Origin: Biomphalaria glabrata
Taxonomy: Eukaryota; Mollusca; Gastropoda; Planorbidae
DNA: 64,000 bases
Direction: 5' to 3'
Assembly: GCF_947242115.1 (NCBI RefSeq)
Contig: NC_074719.1
Span: 43,736,384 to 43,800,383, forward strand
The notes under the pieces: generated by a model
The model's input: only the letters and a program-made list of their open reading frames with translations
Databases searched by the model: none
What the model was told of the DNA's origin: nothing
Program-made: the position numbers and the translations under genes
Shown here: in pieces, positions 21,226 through 30,980 of the stretch
Layout of the letters: each line of letters begins with the position of its first letter
Numbering within the stretch: the first letter of the stretch is position 1

Positions 21226-22818
21226 TCAACTTGATCCTTGATTTTTAATAATTAAAATATAATTGCCGCCCGTGGTTGACCCATTTTTGCTTCCCTTAGA
21301 GCTAAATAAAGGATTTCGTTTTCGGGCAAATAAAGACTTGATGTCAGTGCGAATAGATTTATTGCTGCAATAGATTAAAGGATTGAGGATAGAGTTCGTA
21401 TAAGTGATCCATGTCATTGATAAATAAATAGGTTCCGAAAGTATGCTTTGATTTAAGTTCAATACTATTACTGCAGTTGTCATTGGCAACCACCATGCAA
21501 ACGAAAGGAATATAATGGCCCCGACATAGCGAAAGGCTTTTAGATTTGCTAGCTTGGTTATTCTTGGCGCGACATTTCTTTGCAACCTTACTTGAGAAGC
21601 TTCACCTTGAGATAATTTTTTTGTTTTTAAACCAAGCGAAGTTGGTAAGTAGTTTCCTGTTTCTTCCATTTTATTTACGGTGTCCAGGTCTTCTGTTTTA
21701 TCTACTGTGTCTAGATCTTCTCTTTTATCTACGGTGTCTAGATCTTCTGTTTTATCTACTGTGTCTAGATCTTCTCTTTTATCTACGGTGTCTAGATCTT
21801 CTGTTTTATCTACTGTGTCTAGGTCTTCTGTTTTATCTACGGTGTCTAGATCTTCTGTTTTATCTACGGTGTCTAGGTCTTCTGTTTTATCTACTGTGTC
21901 TAGATCTTCTGTTTTATCTACTGTGTCTAGATCTTTTGTTTTATCTACGGTGTCTAGATTTTCCGTTTTATCTACGGTTTCCGGATCTTCTGTTTTATCT
22001 ATTGTGTCTAGATCTTCTGTTTTATCTACTGTGTCTAGATCTTCTGTTTTATCTACGGTGTCCAGATCTTCTGTTGTATCTACTGTGTCTAGATCTCCTA
22101 TTTTATCTACGGTGTCCAGGTCTTCTGTTTTATCTATTGTGTCTAGATCTACAGACGATTTCTTTACATTGTATGTATGCAAGCGCTTACGTTTGAGAAA
22201 AAAACGCACTTCCTTTAAGACCAATGTGTAAAGTACTATGGCACTAAGTATTGGGACCAGATAAAGTACAACATAAAAAAACAAATTTAAGTAAAATCTA
22301 AACTGTTTTGAATCAATTTTGCCAAGAAGAGATAAAGTAATACAAAGAATGAAAAGAATGATCCAAGCTAGGGCTACAGCAATGAAGGCATGATACGTCG
22401 TGAAAAGTCTGTACACCAAAGGATGACACACTGCCAAATATCTGTCCACAGCCAAAATGGTCATATGAAAAAGCGTCAAGGCACAGATCCAAAAGTTTAT
22501 AAAACTCTGAGCGTCACACATGCCAGATCCAAGTGTGAAGCTGTCAGCCCAAATTATCGACACAGGCATCAAATAAGCTCCCACTATGAGCTCAACAACC
22601 ACGAAAGACGCCATCTGCACCTTGGTAATGCTGCTGAAACTTCTGTTCTTGACTGCGTTTTGATAAATCGACCTGACCATCGCCACGAAAATGATGAGAT
22701 TTGAAATGACGGCAAACATTATGATACTAGATATCAAGACATATATTATAACGTACGTTGAAATGTCCAGTCCAGACGGCAACATAGGCAGACAATGCGT
22801 TATATTCATTGTCTGCAC
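21226..22818 (-). CDS. Intronless rhodopsin-class GPCR with minisatellite-encoded third loop (copy 2)
   Basis: A 530-residue paralogue of the receptor at 8258-9745. TM1-TM4 are nearly identical (the stretch FVAMV(R/K)SIYQNAV, the DRY box AVDRYLAVCHP). TM5-TM7 are more diverged but keep FAWWLP and NPLIYC. As in copy 1, Glu replaces the usual TM2 Asp and the second extracellular loop has no Cys. The third intracellular loop holds 18 copies of the nonapeptide EDLDTVDKT (roughly residues 227-388), with its own variants (VDKR, EDPETVDKT, VDTT). Same strand, about 11.5 kb from copy 1: a dispersed tandem duplication. The longer tail ends in a Gly/Ser-rich stretch. The ligand is unknown. Confidence 0.85.
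   Translation of the reverse strand: MQTMNITHCLPMLPSGLDISTYVIIYVLISSIIMFAVISNLIIFVAMVRSIYQNAVKNRSFSSITKVQMASFVVVELIVGAYLMPVSIIWADSFTLGSGMCDAQSFINFWICALTLFHMTILAVDRYLAVCHPLVYRLFTTYHAFIAVALAWIILFILCITLSLLGKIDSKQFRFYLNLFFYVVLYLVPILSAIVLYTLVLKEVRFFLKRKRLHTYNVKKSSVDLDTIDKTEDLDTVDKIGDLDTVDTTEDLDTVDKTEDLDTVDKTEDLDTIDKTEDPETVDKTENLDTVDKTKDLDTVDKTEDLDTVDKTEDLDTVDKTEDLDTVDKTEDLDTVDKTEDLDTVDKREDLDTVDKTEDLDTVDKREDLDTVDKTEDLDTVNKMEETGNYLPTSLGLKTKKLSQGEASQVRLQRNVAPRITKLANLKAFRYVGAIIFLSFAWWLPMTTAVIVLNLNQSILSEPIYLSMTWITYTNSILNPLIYCSNKSIRTDIKSLFARKRNPLFSSKGSKNGSTTGGNYILIIKNQGSS
21668..22153 (-). repeat. In-frame coding minisatellite, 27 bp x 18
   Basis: The same 27-bp unit as in the GPCR at 8.6-9.1 kb, 486 bp in all. 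Unit variants differ from those of copy 1, and an alternating VDKT/VDKR pattern shows two-unit (54-bp) duplication. Unit number and order therefore evolved separately after the gene duplicated. Confidence 0.95.
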
Positions 22819-24493
22819 TAGCCTATATATTTATACATCCACAGGAAGATAATTGTAATCTCAGAAGTTTGATTTACGAACACAGTGTTTCAAATAAAGC
22901 TTTTGTCCCAGCGCATTGTCCAAAACTAATGAAATATCTCTCACAACTCAAGCCTTAGGAACATAAGTGAAATAGTGTCATTGTCCCACATTATGTTATT
23001 GATAGGACCTAGAATTTATACCTTGACAGGCCCATTAAATCACTCTTAAACGTTGTGTTTTCAAATCGAAACCAAGTTTTAAAATTACTTTTTAATAATG
23101 CTAAAATGTACATACAATTTTTTCTCCCCACAAATTACAGACGTTACTTCAATGAAACTAAAATTAATTGGGGATTACCATATTAAAAAGGTAATGTGCA
23201 CTTTCATTTCTTGAGCCCCCATTTATGTCAAAATTCAAAATACAGTGATAGAGAGAGAGAAAAAAAAAAAAAAGAAAGCAATATAATAATTAAATATATA
23301 GATAAAGTCAATCTTGTCAAGTGTTACATTGAAAGGTCACAGTTTCTAACTATAAAATAAAAATTGCTTTGTGCTACAAGCAAATGATTTAGAAATTCGT
23401 CTACAGTGCTCATAAGTACACAGACATTAGTATAAGGTTTATCAAAATGCATCACTAATCAACGCTTCCGTATTCTGTACTTATGGATTGACCTCCATGC
23501 ATGAAAATCTCCAGAAATTGTAAAACATTCGTAGAAAATTGTTTCAAACGATGATAGGCCTACTGATAGTGCGAAAATACGTTTATATTTAAAGTAAACC
23601 TAGAGTCTAAATCTAGATTTTCCTGACACACACAAATATTTTCTTTTGATGTTTACTTTTGTTTTTCGAACAGCCACCTTTAAGCTAGAATAATCAAACC
23701 ATTTTATGTCTTTTTCACGAGATCAAGAATAGTGTATCTTCTTATCTTATAAAATGCAGACGTTACTTCAAAAAAAAAAAAAAAAAGATGATTACGTATT
23801 GGCTGATGCTCCGACGTTTTTCGAGAGTCACTGACAATTGTGGATTTTTACTATTCAATGTTTGTTGATTGACAACGCCAAGGACGATCTATTAAAAGAT
23901 CTCAGTTGCCAACTAAAAATATAAAACAAAATAACTTGTGCTATAAACGAAAGAACTTTTTAAATGTCATTTTCCAGCACTGAAGAGTGCACGAGATTTA
24001 TCGTATGCCTTTTTAAAAAACACACAGCTTAACAATAGTCCCTTTATTCTGTACGCCGGATACAGAAAACAGCTAGCTTATATAGAGTTGTCTGCCATAG
24101 ACGAAAACTTCAAACACATAGTGGCGTTTCCTCTCCTTGCATCATGCCAATAAAGTTCAGAAACCGATTATGATATGGTTACTATCGAATCGATTATTTG
24201 TTTAAACGTGGCAAAATAAACTGCGTTTAGTGGCTATCTCAAAACCAACAAGATATCCAAAGTGTTATTGAAGAAACCATGATTTCAAGCCCAAAGTCAA
24301 TAGATCTCACTCTGTCACTATGGTAGCGGTGATCATTCTTACAGTAAAATTTTTGCGCTTAAGATCGATTTCGATTAATTAAACTCGTGAAGAGCGATTG
24401 AGTGTTTTTAAGTGGTGGGTGTGTTTGGGTTTTTAGCTACAGATAACTGTTGATATATGATGTAACGTTGTATGAGAGTTGGTTCCCGTAGCG
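22819..24493. other. Upstream flank of GPCR copy 2; no gene seen
   Basis: AT-rich. It contains a short CR1/L2-like 3' end on the minus strand at about 23735-23800 (CTTATCTTATAAAATGCAGA CGTTACTTC). Confidence 0.45.
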
Positions 24494-24912
24494 CAGTGAT
24501 TCCCAAACTGTGTTCCGCGGGACCCCTGGTGTTTCGCGAGACATGACTTGGTGTTCCACGAACTGCTGGAATAATTAGCAAGTAAACTAATCTCTCTAAA
24601 GAACAAGCAATGTGTCATGTTAAATACACAGAATGTACAACGTGTCCTGTTAAATATACAGAATGTGCTACGTGTCATGTTAAATATACAGAATGTGCAA
24701 CGTGTCCTGTTAAATATACAGAATGTACTACGTGTCCTGTTAAATATACAGAATGTGCAACGTGTCCTGTTAAATACACAGAATGTGCTACGTGTCCTGT
24801 TAAATACACAGAATGTGCGATGTGTCCTGTTAAATACACAGAATGTGCGATGTGTCCTGTTAAATACACAGAATGTGCGACATGTTCGTTAAGCCAAAGT
24901 TTGGGAAACACA
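24494..24912 (+). mobile_element. hAT-type element carrying a 30-bp minisatellite (copy 1)
   Basis: The ends are inverted: CAGTGATTCCCAAACT on the left and AGTTTGGGAAACACAG on the right. The left body (GTTCCGCGGGACCCC ... GTTCCACGAACTGCTGG) matches the complement of the right part of the element at 51995-52367. An 8-bp target duplication is not visible. No transposase frame. It abuts, and may interrupt, the LINE starting at about 24910. Confidence 0.75.
24612..24890 (+). repeat. 30-bp minisatellite, about nine units
   Basis: GAATGT recurs every 30 bp from 24631 to 24871. Neighbouring units share variants (ACGTGT early, GATGTGT late). The unit is about 80% identical to the complement of the 30-bp unit at 52009-52249. 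Confidence 0.95.
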
Positions 24913-25235
24913 GAAGACTCAAAAGTAAAGTAGCAATCATACATAAAGCACTGAACCATATAATTCAAATACACAAACTCAATTTAATAAAATACCCAGA
25001 AAGACACAAAGCTAACAGCACATTCTTCATTCCATATGCTAGGACAAATTTGTACAAATACTCCTTCTTCCCTAGTGCTATTAGAGCATGGAATGGGTTG
25101 CCTGAGCTAGCCAGGAAAGCCAGTGACTTGGCATAATTCAAGTCATTGGTTAATATGCATGACTGAATGCATGACGCGTAGGACGTAATCATCTTTTTTT
25201 TTTTGAAGTAACGTCTATATTATATAAGATAAGAA
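24910..25235 (+). mobile_element. CR1/L2-like LINE 3' end
   Basis: The frame reads RRLKSKVAIIHKALNH, then YARTNLYKYSFFPSAIRAWN GLPELARK, then stop and the shared 3' end closing in ATATAAGATAAG. This is the C-terminus of the RT ORF, 5'-truncated but largely open. Confidence 0.8.
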
Positions 25236-25845
25236 TAGTGCATTAGAAATTGGGTGTTTCCTATTCTTTATCTAAGATGGTAGAATAAATCCTGTGTGTT
25301 TTGTAATTCAGCCTTGTAGTTTGCCTATTTCTTTTCATATTCTAGTGTTGATTAACAATAAATAATTTAATCTTTAGAATAGAAGACATGTCTTTATTCT
25401 ATGTACAAAGCTATGCATGGCAATTTGTTATTTGTTTATTTTATGATTTTTATGCAAAGCTAGCTTATAAATGCTTGTGTATTCTGTACACCTGATAAAA
25501 GCTTGATACTATATGGATTTGACTCACATTGACAATATTTCATTAAAATCTAGTGAAAGAAAAAAATAAAAATACTTAAAAAGTTTAACTTCCTGTAAAT
25601 ATCTTCTTTCCGCTTCTCAATTTCAATGTTATGATTAGATAAAGACTAGATTTGATTAACAACTAACATTTCAATACTTTAAGATCTAGATTTATATTGA
25701 TGTTGACACCGTTCTGTCTACATATATAAAAAGTAATTATAAAATTACTTGATATTATAAAATTGCTTCTTAAAACACACTTTCTATCTTCTAGAAGCAT
25801 TTTTAATAAGTAAGACTATACTAGCCTAGGTTTTTTCTTACTTAT
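25236..25845. other. No gene seen
   Basis: AT-rich spacer without coding or repeat signal that I could assign. Confidence 0.45.
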
Positions 25846-26030
25846 CTTATCTTATATAATACAGACGTTACTTCAAAAAAGAAGATAATTACGTCCTACG
25901 CGTCAAGCATTTAGTCTTGCATATTAACCAATGACTTAAACTCTGCCAAGTCACTGGTTTTCCTGGCTAGCTCAGGCAACCCATTCCATGCTCTAATAGC
26001 ACTAGGGAAGAAGGAGTATGTGTACATTAT
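25846..26030 (-). mobile_element. CR1/L2-like LINE 3' end
   Basis: It has the same 3' terminus and the motif region AIRAWNGLPELARKTSDLAE on the minus strand. It is truncated at its 5' side directly against the next copy, giving two head-to-tail LINE ends. Confidence 0.75.
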
Positions 26031-26036
26031 TTTCTT

Positions 26037-26525
26037 ATCTTATATAATACAGACGTTACTTCAAAAAAGAAGATGATTACGTCCTACGCGTCATGCATTT
26101 AGTCATGCATATTAACCAATGACTTAAATTCTGCCAAGTCACTGGTTTTCCTGGCTAGCTCAGTCAACCCATTCCATGCACTAGGGAAGAAGGAGTATTT
26201 GTACAAATTTGTCCTAGCATATGGGACGAGGAATATGCCTTTATCTTTGTGTCTTTCAGAGTATTTTATTAAATTCTGTTTTTGTATTTAAAGATTATGG
26301 TTCAGTGTTTTATGTATAATTGCTATTTTACTTTTGGGTCTTCTGTCCTGAAGGCTTTCTAAATTTAGTGATTTTACTAAAGGTGTTACTCTAGTCAAAT
26401 GTGAATATTCGTTTGTTATGAATCTCACTGCTCTATTTTGTGTCTGTTCCAGTTTCTTATTGTTTTCTTGAGTTGAGGGGTCCCAAACGGAGGATGCATA
26501 TTTTATTATTGGCATTAATAGAAAT
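26037..26525 (-). mobile_element. CR1/L2-like LINE, longer 3' fragment
   Basis: The minus strand encodes MPIIKYASSVWDPSTQENNK and on to RRPKSKIAIIHKTLNHNL, then a frame change into the WNGLP region and the shared 3' end. The xxILEYASxVWDP block is diagnostic of CR1/L2-type RT C-termini. It is the longest copy of this family in the window. Confidence 0.8.
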
Positions 26526-26943
26526 GACTAATTAATTCAAGCTCTCTATTGCATTTTACGCCTCAAGAGACTATTTTTTCCCTTTGCAACTTCTCAAGCG
26601 ATTAAAGAGACAAATCTTTAATACACATCCTCGTTAACTGGTAAGTAATTTGCCTAACGTTGCGGCCTTTTTAATGCTTCTGGTGTGTAATCCATCTCAT
26701 CTGGACCCTGGATCCTCTCTTGTGCATGCCCTCTAGCCTGCGTGGTCAAAAATCTTTTGGAAGTTGGCCCTGTTTTGGTATTTGATCTCTATGTTCAACC
26801 CAGCCAAGGCGTCTACTGCTGGTAAAAGTCTGGATATCTTTGCACTCTGCTCTTCTAATTCAAGTTCTATAATACTGACATTCTTCAGACACTATAGCAT
26901 TTGATTCTATAAAGATATTTAGACGTAATCAATAAATAGTATT

Positions 26944-27230
26944 ACACTAATGACAGGGGGTGCGGTGGCTATGTGGTTAAGCGCTTGGATTTCCGAAACC
27001 TAAGGTCCTGGGTTCAAATCTCGGTGAAGAATGGGATTTTGAATATCGGGACTTTCAGGGCTGAGTCCACCCAACTCTTATGGAAACCTGACTTAAGTTG
27101 GGGAAAGTAAAGGCGGCTGGTCGTTGCTCTGGCTACATGGCACCTTGCTGGTTAAGAAACAGATGACCTTAACATCATCTGCCCTATAGATCACAAGGGA
27201 AACTTTACTTTACTTTTACCCTAATGTCAG
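26944..27230 (+). mobile_element. SINE family A with imperfect 13-bp target duplication
   Basis: Body at 26957-27217. ACACTAATGACAG at 26944-26956 and ACCCTAATGTCAG at 27218-27230 flank it with two mismatches, which implies an older insertion than the one at 11.2 kb. Confidence 0.85.
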
Positions 27231-27419
27231 TCTACGTACTACGTATCATGCGATCGGTTTTAAGAAAGTAATCAGTAAATGTTTCTGTGTTTTTTATTGT
27301 TTTTTTTTTGTTGTTGTTGACAATATTAAAACCCACAGAATATTATAATACTGATTACAATTACACAAAAATATAATTAACATATATAATGTGGATAAAA
27401 GTTTTCCCGCCTAAAACAT

Positions 27420-27603
27420 CTCACGCCAAAACGGCCGCACCAAAACATCCATCGCGCCAAAACGGCCGCGCCAAAACATCCATCGCGCCAAAACGGCCGC
27501 GCCAAAACATTCATCGCGCCAAAACGGCCGCGCCAAAACATCCATCGCGCCAAAACGGCCCCACCAAAAACATCCATCGCACCAAAACGGCCGCACCAAA
27601 GCG
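27420..27603. repeat. GC-rich 31-bp minisatellite with paired TTTTGGCGC motifs
   Basis: About six units of 31 bp; each contains GCGCCAAAA twice (as CGCGCCAAAACGG and CGCGCCAAAACAT). On the minus strand this reads TTTTGGCGCG, the E2F-type site. It is strikingly GC-rich for this locus. Frames through it are not genes. Confidence 0.9.
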
Positions 27604-27720
27604 TCCTACTTCGCCCAATCACTGTGGCCTTCATGTGTGGTCAACTAATCACTCACGCTGAAGCTATGTTTTCTTATGTACACGTCTTTTGAACATAGTT
27701 TTTTTTTTTTGACAGGTGTA

Positions 27721-27992
27721 TTAACTCTTTCTCTCCTAATTGACGATACCAACGTCGATTTGACCCCATTAAATTAAATTAATTTTTGGTTTATGAACAT
27801 TAATTTGCATTGTGAAAAAAAAGCATGAAGTCTTCTTTAATTCTATACCAAAATAAAATAAATAAACAACATTTTCTGATAACAAAACAAAAAAAAAGTT
27901 GCTGAAACTCAATCATAACAGGGCAGTCAGAAATGAGAAAAATGAATAATTCCATTGGAACATATAAAATAATTACGGAGAGAAAGAGTTAA
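27721..27992. mobile_element. MITE at a TTAA target (piggyBac-like ends)
   Basis: Left end TTAACTCTTTCTCTCC, right end GGAGAGAAAGAGTTAA: perfect 16-bp inverted ends including the TTAA. Length 272 bp, non-coding. The same ends bound the short element at 46370-46450. Confidence 0.85.
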
Positions 27993-28555
27993 TAAATACA
28001 TAACTTGATTGTATGTGAAAGTGTGCATTAAAGCATTATTTATTGTCACTTTAGATCACAGAGCACTTGATTGGTTATAAGGTAACGAAAACTACAGGAC
28101 AGTGAACAAAATGAGAATAAGTTCTAAAAGGTTCCAACATCTCTGAAGAATGGGTCCCCCAAGATGATTCTACAAATTTGTTGTTGGAAATGGGATGCAT
28201 TTCAGTAAGGCTCAACTTTTTTATGTTTTAACATTTCTAAATCTCCAATTACTGTATTCAAACTTGTTACCGTTATTAATTTAATCTAATCTAATTACTG
28301 TGTTTAAACTTTCTAGCGTTAAATTGTATCTGGATTAGTCAGAAAGGTAAATCCGTCATGTTACGATTCCCATCAAGCTAACATCAATAGCTACTTTTTC
28401 CGAAACATAATGATCAGATCAGCATGCAACGTATATTTGGATGTTTTTATAAAAAAAAGACCAATCGGATGAAGTGTTTAAAATATGTTTGTAAATATCA
28501 AGAACTTTGAATGAAGTTGAGATAAGCTTGCTGCATTGATGTATGGTGTGGCATT
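27993..28555. other. No gene seen
   Basis: AT-rich spacer. At 28556-28608 there is a minus-strand scrap of the CR1/L2-like 3' end (GAGATAATTACGTCCTCTTC). Confidence 0.45.
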
Positions 28556-28801
28556 GTTTTAAAAATTGTAGACACTCCTTCGAAAGAGGAGATAATTACG
28601 TCCTCTTCGTATGCTGTGGCTGAGTGGCAAAGTGCTTGACTTCCGAACCGAGGGGTGCCGGGTTTAAATCCTGGTGAAGACTGGGATTTTTAATTTCACC
28701 TCTGAGTCCACCCAGCTCTAATGGGTACCTGACATTAGTTGGGGGAAAAGGTAAAGGCGATTGGTCGTTGTGCTGGCCACAGGACACCCTCGTTAACCGT
28801 G

Positions 28802-29373
28802 TGTCACAGTCCAGTTTTAGAACCTCTGTGACATGAAGTGACACTCAGTCACCTATTGTAACATTCCGTGCGGGCAAGCACGAGGTTATTTGAATAAGTT
28901 AAAGGACTCTGAAATAAGGGTCAAAAGTTAGTTAGTGAAGAACTCCAGCAGAGAGTGGATATACGATTTTCTCTGTCTGTAATATGTACCTTAATGAATT
29001 TGATTTAATGTTAACTTGAGAGTTTTCTTCGGACTTATATTTTGAACATTTCATTGATGTGATTGCTTATTCCACATGGCATGAACAGCCAGTATTTATT
29101 GGTGTATATTTTGTGACGGCTGAAGTCGCCAGTATTTTCTGTAATTTATCCTATATATAATAAACTTTACGTCTGCTACCAGTGTGTTCATCAGTAATTC
29201 CAAATGTTGTCATTGGAGACTTTAGTATATTAGTAATGTTGCGCACTCGCAACTCTAGTGCGTCTAATAAAGTACATCGTTAAGAGGAGTATCATAGCCG
29301 TACCAGAAGAGGTACCTACAACACACGGACGCACCCACGCCGCTACGCCTACAGCCAAAACCAGGTAGCGACA
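28802..29373 (+). repeat. 5' LTR (572 bp)
   Basis: Starts TGTCACAGTCC and ends GGTAGCGACA. Near-identical partner at 33881-34452. Confidence 0.95.
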
Positions 29374-29947
29374 TTTGGTAGCCAGTATGGACCTACAACA
29401 TAGGTGACATTTGGCCTTTGGTGACCAGTAAAGGAGTCTTAAAAGGATCTCAATCGCCTTTATAGTAAACAGCGCAAGACTACACGTTAGACCGGTACTT
29501 TTTTTCTCAAGATGGCGGCTAACTAAACAAGTACGAAATCCAGCCTGCCCACAAGATCCATTCAAGTAACACCTGCATCCTGAGATCCATTCAACACCAA
29601 CCCTGTTCCTAGATCTACCTCTGACACCTGTCCGGTGTGAAACCGAAAACAGAAGTCGACTCGATTCCTATCTAGAGCTACAGATGTCGTCTGAAAGAAA
29701 GAGCCATACCATTCAAGACATCGCTTGATGACACTAATGACAGATACACCGCTTCATCACTAGTGCTCGCCACTATTCATCATTGGCACACTCGCACCTT
29801 GATATGGTCGTACCTACTTGTGATCTTCCTAAGCATTGTGGATTATTATTTTGGATTACTTGACAGAGCATTTGAGCATTTGAGCCATCTTATGGCATTG
29901 AACTGGATTATTTTTCTTCTACCACTTTAATGCTCATAGTAACGTGT

Positions 29948-30065
29948 ATTCTTAAATTGGATTACTTATAGTATACTATACATGGATTATTATTCTTAAA
30001 TTGGATTACTTATAGTATACATGGATTATTATTCTTAAATTGGATTACTTATACATGGATTATTA
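29948..30065 (+). repeat. Three-unit tandem repeat in the LTR-element leader
   Basis: The block ATTCTTAAATTGGATTACTT plus ATACATGGATTATT is repeated about three times, at a spacing of about 45 bp that shortens along the array. Confidence 0.8.
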
Positions 30066-30980
30066 GCGAACCACCCAAACTGTATTTGCATTTGACAAGC
30101 TACAAGAGAGAAGAGGATTAAACTACACTAGTCGACAAGAAAAGAGTCTGTAAGTCACTATTAACAAATTAAATAGATGCATATGATTATAAAGTACGTG
30201 GATTTTGCTTTGATATAGTAGTAATTAAACTTGATTGTTAGTAGAGTCAGTAATTGATAACTCTTGGCATTTTTGGAGCCATATTTTGATTTCATTTTTC
30301 TAATTGTTCTTTTAAGGGTGGCTGGAGAGGGACTATTGTATGAACTATCATAACAATAGGATCTATTAGGGTCTATCCTGTTTGTTCTCTAACCTCTATA
30401 AGGCCCAATGCGTTTGAGGCTCTCCTTGTTGGTACGGAGGTCATAGAATATAGTGGGAAATTATTTATTTAGCTGTTGAGTCTTGTTTGTATTTCTGTCA
30501 GTGTACTTAATCTGTATCTATATTGTTGTTTGTTTAAAAGTCCTGTATCCATATATCTGTATTCCTCCTGTCACATTTCTACTTTTTATTAATTTCTTTA
30601 AAAGCAGACTGTGTTGTTCCCTATATTGTTTCTGTGTTTGTCTTTTTACTTATACTGTACATATATTTTTCTTTCTCTTACTAATTTACATTTTTTATTA
30701 TTTTACTCTGGCACAACAGCACACATGTATAACATATATTGATATTTGTGAATATTGAATTTGAATAGTTTATAATTGAGTAACTGAGTAAATTTTGACC
30801 TAGATCTATACATTGGACAATTATCACTACATTCTTTCATTACATTGTAACCATTGATTGAATTTTTTATATTATTATGTAATATACACATGTTAAATAA
30901 TTGACACACACTGTATTGACAAGTATAACACAGTACATTTCTTTCTTTTCTCACTTAATTAACTACACAAAGCATTAAAC

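Noticed and set aside
24610-24974. Repeat-peptide frames over the 30-bp array, and the same at 51923-52261
   Set aside because: The 30-bp unit keeps frames open by length alone, and the arrays lie inside hAT-type elements.
27377-27661. Frames across the GC-rich 31-bp minisatellite
   Set aside because: Translated satellite with no initiation or domain signal.
29230-29565. Minus-strand frames across the LTR (also 34309-34506)
   Set aside because: They recur in both LTRs only because the LTRs are copies.
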